From: an uncultured Bacilli bacterium
GTDB taxonomy: Bacteria; Bacillota_I; Bacilli_A; RF39; UBA660
Length of the DNA stretch: 9,471 nt
Reading direction: 5' to 3'
NCBI GenBank assembly: GCA_934085635.1
Contig: CAKOHL010000044.1
Location: 1 to 9,471, forward strand
Shown piece by piece: positions 1 through 5,160 of the stretch. The first letter of the stretch is position 1; the number at the start of each line of letters is the position of its first letter. Under the pieces are notes generated by a model. It was given only the letters and a program-made list of their open reading frames with translations. It ran no database searches and was not told the DNA's origin. The position numbers and the translations under genes were made by a program.

Positions 1-108
1 TTCTTTTCCAGTACCAAGTATCTTAGTAGTAAAGTATGCTACTGATACTGATAATACTATTACTAGTAAACTAGATAGTATTACTATTAATTCTTTTTTT
101 CTTTTCAT
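1..108 (-). CDS. N-terminus of a secreted or membrane-anchored protein (partial)
   Basis: Only the first 36 codons are inside the window and the gene runs off the left edge. The start is ATG at 106-108, preceded by AAGGA with a 7-nt gap, a good ribosome binding site. The protein begins MKRKKELIV, then has a hydrophobic stretch at about residues 7-26 ending in SVAYFTTK. A short basic N-terminus followed by a hydrophobic core and an A-Y-F-T motif resembles SipW-type signal peptides of the TasA/camelysin kind, but an uncleaved membrane anchor is equally possible. The mature domain is not visible, so no function is assigned. I see no promoter between the terminator-like hairpin at 139-164 and this start, so expression probably depends on read-through of the leader described at 109-314. 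Confidence 0.75.
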   Translation of the reverse strand, partial: MKRKKELIVILSSLLVIVLSVSVAYFTTKILGTGKE

Positions 109-138
109 TACTTTTCCTTCTTTCTTTTTTGTGACACT

Positions 139-164
139 AAAAAAATGATAGAACCATTCTATCA
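139..164 (-). terminator. intrinsic terminator inside the leader
   Basis: On the minus strand TGATAGAA (157-164) pairs perfectly with TTCTATCA (146-153) over a 3-nt loop, and the stem is followed by seven T (139-145). This is a textbook Rho-independent terminator. It lies 31 nt before the start codon at 108 and about 175 nt after the predicted transcription start, a position typical of transcription attenuation. It may also stop read-through from the lipoprotein gene upstream. Confidence 0.85.
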
Positions 165-211
165 CTTTAAAGCATATGAAAAACAACTAGGGTTTATTTT
201 ACTTAGAAGTA

Positions 212-221
212 CCCCCCCCCC
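212..221. repeat. homopolymer of ten C/G
   Basis: There are ten consecutive C on the plus strand (G in the leader RNA). No comparable G or C run occurs elsewhere in this very AT-rich window. It lies in the terminal loop of the long stem of the leader. Confidence 0.95.
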
Positions 222-320
222 AAGTGCAATATTTTGTACTAGGTTGTTATTTTTCATATCTATCACTCGTCCTTATTTTCTTGAAGATTTGCGAAAATTC
301 GTATATCTTCTACAGTTAAA

Positions 321-350
321 ATAATATCATAGTTTGACTTGTGGAGTCAA
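321..350 (-). promoter_or_regulatory. sigma-A promoter for the leader and left-edge gene
   Basis: On the minus strand the -35 is TTGACT (345-350), the spacer is 18 nt, and the -10 is TATTAT (321-326) preceded by TGA (327-329), which makes an extended -10. The start of transcription is predicted near 314. The -35 hexamer is also the first arm of a perfect dyad, TTGACT-CCACA-AGTCAA (334-350), which could be an operator. The promoter lies just past the lipoprotein stop codon. Confidence 0.65.
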
Positions 351-356
351 TAGAAA

Positions 357-908
357 TTATTTATAAATTCTTAAAACTTGATATTGGTACATATTATCTT
401 TTTCTCTGTAGCCTACTGCTATGCCTTTTCCGCTTTGTGCTGTTTTGCCTGATGATGATTTTGTTCTTGCTTCTTCTATTAATGATTCTATTTCTGTTTC
501 TGTTATTTCGGCATTATTTGCTTTGATTAGGTGTTTAGTGTATGGTATTACGTTTTCTGTGTAGTTAGTACTTTTGTCTACATATATGAGCATATAGTCT
601 ACTATGTCGACTGATTGATCTCCTGTGTATTTTTGAGGAACTACTACTAAGTAGATACCTTCCATTAGTCCATACCAATAGTTGTTATTGCTTTCAGTTA
701 GGTAGTCAGATGATGCTGGGTCTAGTTTGCTGTTGCCCATTACTTCTGTATTAAATTTTGCTACAAGTAATTCAACCGACTCTTTTTCTACTGTGCCATA
801 GTTTTCTGTTTCTTCTTTGTCTCTTGCATAGTCGGAAGTTGGTTTGCAACCAGTTAAAGTTAGGATTATAAATCCATACAATAAAATCGTAAATATTCTT
901 TTTTTCAT
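357..908 (-). CDS. putative lipoprotein of unknown function
   Basis: This encodes a 183-residue exported lipoprotein. The start is ATG at 906-908, because AAAGGAG lies 7 nt upstream of it. The in-frame ATG at 929 is rejected: it has no ribosome binding site, lies within the promoter's -10 region, and starting there would translate through the Shine-Dalgarno. The N-terminus is MKKR, a hydrophobic core, then the lipobox L-T-G-C with Cys21 as the probable lipidation site, so signal peptidase II processing and membrane anchoring are expected. The mature part is mostly polar with several Tyr. I do not recognise the family. The C-terminal segment Y-R-E-K-D-N-M-Y-Q-Y resembles a beta strand pair. 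It has its own promoter at 928-936. No clear terminator follows, and transcripts may run to the terminator at 139-164. Confidence 0.8.
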   Translation of the reverse strand: MKKRIFTILLYGFIILTLTGCKPTSDYARDKEETENYGTVEKESVELLVAKFNTEVMGNSKLDPASSDYLTESNNNYWYGLMEGIYLVVVPQKYTGDQSVDIVDYMLIYVDKSTNYTENVIPYTKHLIKANNAEITETEIESLIEEARTKSSSGKTAQSGKGIAVGYREKDNMYQYQVLRIYK

Positions 909-927
909 AAGTACTCCTTTCTTTTTC

Positions 928-936
928 ATTATAACA
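928..936 (-). promoter_or_regulatory. extended -10 promoter for the lipoprotein gene
   Basis: The minus strand reads TGTTATAAT, a perfect extended -10. No good -35 hexamer is visible at 16-18 nt, which is common for extended -10 promoters. Transcription would start near 921, giving a leader of about 13 nt that includes the ribosome binding site of the 908 start. Confidence 0.6.
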
Positions 937-948
937 TATGTGTAAAAT

Positions 949-981
949 AAAATATAGGCATTTTAACATTGCCTATATTTT
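949..981 (-). terminator. terminator of the lon-spoVID-ysxE unit
   Basis: A perfect 12-bp inverted repeat pairs TGCCTATATTTT (970-981) with AAAATATAGGCA (949-960) over a 9-nt loop. On the minus strand its 3' arm ends in TATTTT and is followed by ATTTTA, giving a T-rich tail. It is about 180 nt past the stop of the ysxE-like gene, just before the lipoprotein promoter. It also lies directly upstream of the plus-strand ORF at 997, so a role as an operator there cannot be excluded. Confidence 0.6.
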
Positions 982-996
982 TGCATATATTATAAT
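963..996 (+). promoter_or_regulatory. possible plus-strand promoter for the 64-residue ORF
   Basis: Two overlapping candidates exist. TTAACA (963-968), 17 nt, TATATT (986-991) would start transcription almost at the ATG at 997, giving a leaderless mRNA. TTGCCT (969-974), 16 nt, TATAAT (991-996) is closer to consensus but would start downstream of the ATG. In DNA this AT-rich, chance matches are common, so the call is weak. Confidence 0.3.
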
Positions 997-1191
997 ATGA
1001 GAAAATTAAATGAAATTAAAAATTTGTATAAAGTTAATAGAAAACTTTTTAATACGATTATTTTAGTTGTAAATTTTGCTTTTATTTTATGGCAGGCAAT
1101 TGTTAGTTTAATTCTGCCTAGTAGAGTTAATGTATTTATTCTTTTAGTACTTATGGGAAGTTTAGTCTTTCTTCTCGTTAAAGATACCTAG
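997..1191 (+). CDS. small two-helix membrane protein (putative)
   Basis: This is the only plus-strand ORF with a credible protein sequence, 64 residues long. It has a basic polar N-terminus (about residues 1-18), a hydrophobic helix at about 19-41 containing Trp32, a short P-S-R-V-N turn, and a second helix at about 45-61. Codon use (TTA Leu, AGA Arg, ATT Ile) matches the neighbouring genes. It runs convergently into the ysxE-like gene and overlaps its last 30 bases. Weak points are the lack of a Shine-Dalgarno before the ATG and a TATAAT directly abutting the start, so it would have to be leaderless. I do not recognise a family. The alternative is a chance ORF in the 3' region of the ysxE transcript. 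Confidence 0.5.
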   Translation: MRKLNEIKNLYKVNRKLFNTIILVVNFAFILWQAIVSLILPSRVNVFILLVLMGSLVFLLVKDT

Positions 1192-2010
1192 TTTTACAAA
1201 TTCACTTGTTTTGTAGGTGTATTCTAAGCTTTCTTTTATTGATTTTACTTTTTCGTATTCAGTTTGGTTTTCTATTATTTTTAGTGGCATACTTATTAGT
1301 ATGTTAAATAGTTTTATTTCTTCATTAGTTAGTGAGTAGTTTTCAGAGTAAGTTCTAAATAATGAAGGCATATCTAATTTGTTATATTCGTTTTTATATA
1401 ATTTATATATATCAAGTACAGGTGTATCAACCAAATAATTGTCCCACCCCGTTAGGACTAGTTTACTTCCTTTGAAGAAGTTTTCTTTTTTTAAGTTGTT
1501 ATGTACTACACATACTCTTTCTTTTGTTTTATCCTTTACTAATTTGTACCAAGCATTTAGTTCTTTTTCTATATAGTATAAATTAGACATTATGAGTGAA
1601 TAGTTTCTTGCAAATAAGTAGCTTGATGGACTCATATATCTTTCGTTGTCTATACTTTCTATTAAAGAGGTATATTTTTCTTTTAAATAATCTACATTGT
1701 CTATGAGTTTATTATATATCTCTTTATATTTGTTTTGACTTACACTTTTATAGTATGTTGTTTTGTAATGCAAGCTAGCAATTAGTTTTATCATTTCATT
1801 TTCTATGTTGAATTCGTATGGTTGTTTTTCTAAGTATTCGTATATAAAACTGCCACCTTTTTCGCCTATTATATCTGGAAAAGCAGTAAAATCTCTAGTT
1901 TTTAAGTAATCAAATAGTTCTTTTAAACTTTTACTTTTTTCTTTTAATACTAATTTTTCTCCATCATTTTCAATTATTTTTACTTTGCCAAGTATTCTAA
2001 ATTTGTTCAT
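1162..2010 (-). CDS. ysxE: YsxE/CotS-like spore coat protein with a kinase-type fold
   Basis: The 282-residue product resembles the CotS/YsxE branch of aminoglycoside-phosphotransferase-like proteins. These are found with the Bacillus spore coat, and their biochemical role is unclear. The start of the core reads K-x-I-x-x-N-D-G-E-K-L-V-L-K, like the N-lobe strands of the family. The catalytic loop is H170-N-N-L-K-K-E-N177, where the usual H-x-D has Asn172 in place of the base Asp. A following W-D (Asp190) and D200-I-Y-K-L match the metal-binding region of the family. The loss of the catalytic Asp suggests a pseudokinase. The gene overlaps the spoVID-like gene by 14 nt (1997-2010) with only a poor AAAAGAAA site, which suggests translational coupling. 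The pairing with spoVID matches B. subtilis spoVID-ysxE. The symbol is inferred from motif and context. Confidence 0.7.
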   Translation of the reverse strand: MNKFRILGKVKIIENDGEKLVLKEKSKSLKELFDYLKTRDFTAFPDIIGEKGGSFIYEYLEKQPYEFNIENEMIKLIASLHYKTTYYKSVSQNKYKEIYNKLIDNVDYLKEKYTSLIESIDNERYMSPSSYLFARNYSLIMSNLYYIEKELNAWYKLVKDKTKERVCVVHNNLKKENFFKGSKLVLTGWDNYLVDTPVLDIYKLYKNEYNKLDMPSLFRTYSENYSLTNEEIKLFNILISMPLKIIENQTEYEKVKSIKESLEYTYKTSEFVKLGIFNEKKD

Positions 2011-2677
2011 TTTCTTTTATTGGTACGATGATTTTATCGCCTATGTTTATGTTTTCTATAACATTGTTTTCTTTTATGTCATCCATACTAACACCATATT
2101 TTAAGGCTATGCTTTCTGGAGTATCGTTTTCACGCATAATGTATATTTTGTATTTAGAGTATCCACCATTATCCATAGAGCCAAATATTGTGTTCATATT
2201 TTTTTCTGATATTTCGTTTTTTTCGGCTGTTATTTTTGTTTCTTTTACTTCTTCTACATCATTAAATATGTCGTTGTGAAATTCAAGTGGGCTTACGATG
2301 TTTTCTTCGGTAAATGCATTTATTTCATTTTCTACTATTTTGTTTTCTTCTGGCTCCTTTATTTCTTCATATGACATATTTAACTGCATTTTTAAGTGAA
2401 GTACATCTTTTTCTGTTTCGTAGTTAAAGTCACTTATTGTTAGGTTAATAGTGTCTTTGTCTATTACACTTGAAAGTGCGATTGAAAATGGGACAGTAAA
2501 CATAAACGATTCAGTGTCTACACTTGATGCAGTGATTTTATATTCACCACTTATGTCAAAGTAACCTTCAATTACATCATCTTCTATTTTGTAGTCGTGA
2601 GTAAGACTTATGTCTTCTATCTTCTCTACATATGTTTTTAATATACAATCTTTTTTAAATTCTATTTTTTGATTCAA
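1997..2677 (-). CDS. spoVID: short SpoVID/SipL-like spore morphogenesis protein with C-terminal LysM
   Basis: The 226-residue product has an N-terminal beta-rich domain at about 1-105. It carries the G-Y-F-D-I-S-G-E-Y-K and S-D-F-N-Y-E signatures of SpoVID/SipL proteins, in which this domain works in spore coat assembly on SpoIVA. An acidic linker follows (about 106-170). A LysM domain at about 176-220 (Y-x-I-Y-I-M-R-E-N-D-T to I-G-D-K-I-I-V-P) would bind glycan or lipid II. B. subtilis SpoVID is about 575 residues; here nearly all the long acidic middle is gone, while both ends are kept. The start is TTG at 2675-2677, with AAAGGAG 10 nt upstream and no suitable ATG. That Shine-Dalgarno is the 3' arm of the hairpin at 2681-2721. 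It is followed by the overlapping ysxE-like gene. Confidence 0.75.
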   Translation of the reverse strand: MNQKIEFKKDCILKTYVEKIEDISLTHDYKIEDDVIEGYFDISGEYKITASSVDTESFMFTVPFSIALSSVIDKDTINLTISDFNYETEKDVLHLKMQLNMSYEEIKEPEENKIVENEINAFTEENIVSPLEFHNDIFNDVEEVKETKITAEKNEISEKNMNTIFGSMDNGGYSKYKIYIMRENDTPESIALKYGVSMDDIKENNVIENINIGDKIIVPIKENEQI

Positions 2678-2680
2678 AAT

Positions 2681-2721
2681 AAAACACTCCTTTCATTAGT
2701 AAATATATTATGGAGTGTTTT
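2681..2721 (-). promoter_or_regulatory. lon/spoVID intergenic hairpin that contains the spoVID Shine-Dalgarno
   Basis: On the minus strand AAAACACTCC (2712-2721, beginning in the lon stop codon) pairs perfectly with GGAGTGTTTT (2681-2690) across a 21-nt loop, and ATTTTG follows. The 3' arm contains the GGAG of the spoVID-like gene (2687-2690), so the folded RNA would hide that ribosome binding site. With its T-rich end it may also work as a weak terminator after lon. I found no convincing sigma-E type promoter in the loop. Confidence 0.6.
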
Positions 2722-5048
2722 TAATTATTCTTATTTTTAAATAAATCGTTATATATTTCTATATAGTTTTTTACAAATATGAATTTAATTTTAGATTTTA
2801 TTTCTTTATCTAATTCATTTATTTCTCTTTTGTTACTTATAGATACGTATATTTTAGTTATTCCATTTTTTATAGCAGTTAAGCTTTTTTCTCTTAGGCC
2901 GCCTACTGGAAGTACGTCTCCTAGTAATGTGATTTCTCCACTTGATGAGATGTTTCCTTTGACTTTTATGCCTTTTAGGTAGCTTAGTATTGCTGTTGTT
3001 ATTATTGTGCCAGCTGATGGGCCTTCTTTTGGCAAACCACCTTCTCTAAAGTTTATGTGAAGTGTTTTTTTGAATGATTCTTCAGTTAGGCCAAACTTTT
3101 TCATATTTGACTTAATGTAACCTAGAGATACCATTATGCTTTCTTTTAGAGTTTCACCAAGATGCCCGCTTGTGACAAAGTCTTCTTTTCCATCATAACT
3201 TGTTACTTCTATTTCTAGTGTTTCTCCTCCATATGGAGTGTAAGCAAGTCCTTTTACGTATCCTATTTCATCACTATAGAAGTTTTTGTTGTGGTATTTT
3301 TCTATTCCTAAGTATTTTTTTAAAGATTCTTCATCTATTATTACTTTTTTAGTTTTAATGTTTTTTAATTTTCTTTCAGTTAATACTTTTCTTATTATTT
3401 TATTTATTAGTCTATCTAGTTCTCTTACACCACTTTCTCTAGTGTAATCTTCTATTATTTTTTTGATTACATTTTTTTCAAATTCTACTTCAAAGTCAGT
3501 TATTCCATTTTTTTCTAGAGCATTTTTTATTAGATAATCTTTTGCTATTCTTTCTTTTTCGTGGTCTAGATACGAAGATAGTTCGATTATTTCAAGTCTA
3601 TCTTGAAGTACTGGTGGTAGTTCATTTCTGTCATTAGCTGTTAAAAGCCAGGTTACTTTGCTTAGATCAATTTTTTCTTCTACATAGTTGTCTACGAATG
3701 ATTTGTTTTGTTTGGCATCTAATAAGTCTAGTAGTACGTTTACTGGATCCCCTTTAAAGTCTTTTGCTATTTTGTCTACTTCGTCTAATAATATTACTGG
3801 ATTCATTACTTCACTTTTTATTAGACTAGTTATTATTTTACCTGGCGCACTACCAATGTAAGTCTTTCTGTGTCCGATTAGTTCTGCGGGGTCGTTTAGT
3901 CCACCTAAACTTATTTTGACAAACTTTTTGTTAAGACTTGTTGCAACACTTTCTGCAAATGTTGTTTTACCTACACCAGGAGGCCCGACTAGACATAGTA
4001 TTGGGTTATCTATTTCACTGTTATTTAGTTTTACTACTAAGTATTCAAGTATTCTTGTTTTTGCTTCAGTAAGCCCGTAGTGTGTCTTATTTAGTGATTC
4101 TTCTAGTGATTTATAGTCTCCTATTAGTTTAGTACATTTACCAAATGGAATACTAGTTATTAAATCAATGTATGACTTTATTACACTTAATTCTGGACTA
4201 CTTTCCTGTGCAAATTCATATCTTGATAGTTCTGTTTTTATTCTTTTTCTTATACTTTCTGGAAATGAATCATTTTCTATTATTTTATTTATACTAGTTA
4301 TGTATGCAGATTTAGTGTCTTCTTCTCCTAATTCACGTTTTATTATTTTTAGTTTCTCTTTTAAGAATAATTTTTTCTGTGTTTCGTTTAAGTCATTATT
4401 AAATTCTGCATCTATTTTATTCTCTAGTTTTATTATAGCTAGTTCTATATTTATTTCAGAGATTAATCTTCTAGCACGATTTACTCGGTTAGTGTCTAGC
4501 ATTAGTTTTAGTTTTTTCTCTTGAGTTAATGGAATGAAGTTAGCAATCGTGTCAGTTAGTACTTCTAAGTCTTTTATATTTTTAGTTTTGTATATTATTG
4601 CATTAGATATGTTAGAGTTTTTACTTATGTATATTTCAAGAGAATTCATTAGTTTTCTAAATAAAGCCGTTTCTTCTACTTCACTATAGTCTATTGGTGG
4701 AAAGTCAATTATTTCACTTGTTAAAGCATCTTTATCTTTACTATAGTATGAGTAGTTTAGTATTCTAACTCTTTTTATTCCACTTAGTACTATTCTAGTG
4801 TTTCCATTAGGTAAGTCTATCTTACTTGTTACATTTGCGAGTACTCCAATGCTTGGTAAGTCTGATGTATCAGGTACTTCTTCTAAATCGTTAAGTGGCG
4901 TTACTACGAGGATTTTACTAGCAAATTTTTTTCTAGATATTTCTATTATTTTTTTACTAATATCGTTATTTAATTCTACTCTTGCTTCGCCTAGAGGGAG
5001 TAATACAAGGTTTTTCAGTAAGATTACTGGTAAGTTACTTTTAAGCAA
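2721..5048 (-). CDS. lon: ATP-dependent protease Lon (LonA type)
   Basis: Lon is a cytoplasmic ring protease that unfolds and degrades damaged and regulatory proteins. Counted from the chosen start the protein has 775 residues, the usual length (B. subtilis LonA 774). In order it has the N-terminal substrate-binding domain (about 5-190), a helical coiled region (about 200-240), and the AAA+ module with Walker A GPPGVGKT (355-362), Walker B L-L-D-E (Asp422, Glu423), sensor-1 Asn472, arginine finger Arg484 and sensor-2 Arg542. The protease domain follows, with catalytic Ser678 in G-P-S-A-G and Lys721. All key residues are present. The start is TTG at 5046-5048 rather than ATG at 5061: GGAGG lies 8 nt before the TTG, nothing lies before the ATG, and the promoter at 5074-5102 would begin the mRNA at about 5067. 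No CtsR-type heptad repeat is visible upstream. Confidence 0.95.
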   Translation of the reverse strand: MLKSNLPVILLKNLVLLPLGEARVELNNDISKKIIEISRKKFASKILVVTPLNDLEEVPDTSDLPSIGVLANVTSKIDLPNGNTRIVLSGIKRVRILNYSYYSKDKDALTSEIIDFPPIDYSEVEETALFRKLMNSLEIYISKNSNISNAIIYKTKNIKDLEVLTDTIANFIPLTQEKKLKLMLDTNRVNRARRLISEINIELAIIKLENKIDAEFNNDLNETQKKLFLKEKLKIIKRELGEEDTKSAYITSINKIIENDSFPESIRKRIKTELSRYEFAQESSPELSVIKSYIDLITSIPFGKCTKLIGDYKSLEESLNKTHYGLTEAKTRILEYLVVKLNNSEIDNPILCLVGPPGVGKTTFAESVATSLNKKFVKISLGGLNDPAELIGHRKTYIGSAPGKIITSLIKSEVMNPVILLDEVDKIAKDFKGDPVNVLLDLLDAKQNKSFVDNYVEEKIDLSKVTWLLTANDRNELPPVLQDRLEIIELSSYLDHEKERIAKDYLIKNALEKNGITDFEVEFEKNVIKKIIEDYTRESGVRELDRLINKIIRKVLTERKLKNIKTKKVIIDEESLKKYLGIEKYHNKNFYSDEIGYVKGLAYTPYGGETLEIEVTSYDGKEDFVTSGHLGETLKESIMVSLGYIKSNMKKFGLTEESFKKTLHINFREGGLPKEGPSAGTIITTAILSYLKGIKVKGNISSSGEITLLGDVLPVGGLREKSLTAIKNGITKIYVSISNKREINELDKEIKSKIKFIFVKNYIEIYNDLFKNKNN

Positions 5049-5073
5049 TGTATCCACCTCCATTTGAATATTT

Positions 5074-5102
5074 ATTATAATGATTTTTTCTTTGTATGTC
5101 TA
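5074..5102 (-). promoter_or_regulatory. sigma-A promoter of lon
   Basis: On the minus strand TAGACA (5097-5102), a 17-nt spacer and TATAAT (5074-5079) give 5/6 and 6/6 consensus matches. Predicted initiation is near 5067, leaving a leader of about 19 nt before the TTG start at 5048. This supports the TTG start over the ATG at 5061-5063. Confidence 0.75.
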
Positions 5103-5126
5103 CTTATTTTTTAACTTTTTTCAAAG

Positions 5127-5153
5127 AAAAAACAATATGTATTTAATATTGTT
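5127..5153 (-). terminator. intrinsic terminator after holA
   Basis: On the minus strand AACAATAT (5146-5153) pairs with ATATTGTT (5131-5138) over a 7-nt loop, and the T tract continues to 5127 (six T in all). The stem is perfect but has one GC pair, so it is probably moderately efficient. It starts 8 nt past the holA stop codon and separates holA from the lon promoter. Confidence 0.65.
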
Positions 5154-5160
5154 CATCGTT

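Larger units (their letters stand above)
109..314 (-). ncRNA. structured 5' leader RNA, candidate cis-regulatory element
   Basis: This is the transcript expected from the promoter at 321-350, about 205 nt long before the downstream start codon. Three foldable elements appear in order. First is a hairpin whose outer stem is GAAGAT/ATCTTC (305-310 with 283-288), with CGAA/TTCG inside. Second is a long stem pairing 239-259 with 174-190: 10 bp of ATATGAAAAA, then CAAC/GTTG, then TAG/CTA, with a 3-nt and a 1-nt bulge. Its loop carries a run of ten G (212-221) and a small TACT/AGTA hairpin. Third is the terminator hairpin at 139-164, followed by the ribosome binding site of the downstream gene. I do not recognise a known riboswitch or T-box consensus. 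It could be an attenuator, a riboswitch, or a stand-alone sRNA ending at 139. Confidence 0.5.

Noticed and set aside
109..314. T-box leader
   Set aside because: The leader starts with a GGACGAG-like segment and ends in a terminator, but the conserved T-box bulge sequence is absent and the downstream gene is not an obvious amino-acid or tRNA-synthetase gene.
906..929. Upstream ATG at 927-929 as the lipoprotein start
   Set aside because: It lies within the -10 region of the promoter and has no ribosome binding site, while AAAGGAG is correctly placed for the ATG at 906-908, which also gives a normal signal peptide length.
772..969. 65-codon minus-strand ORF overlapping the lipoprotein start
   Set aside because: It is an out-of-frame shadow over the lipoprotein signal-peptide region, with no ribosome binding site, and it crosses the terminator hairpin and promoter.
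2691..2711. Sigma-E promoter in the loop before the spoVID-like gene
   Set aside because: CATAATAT loosely resembles a sigma-E -10, but I found no matching -35 at the right distance, and AT-rich DNA gives many such matches.
4168..4524. Long plus-strand ORFs opposite lon, holA, uvrC and the RnfC-like gene
   Set aside because: They are antisense shadows: low-complexity Ser/Leu/Phe-rich proteins opposite clearly conserved genes, without ribosome binding sites.
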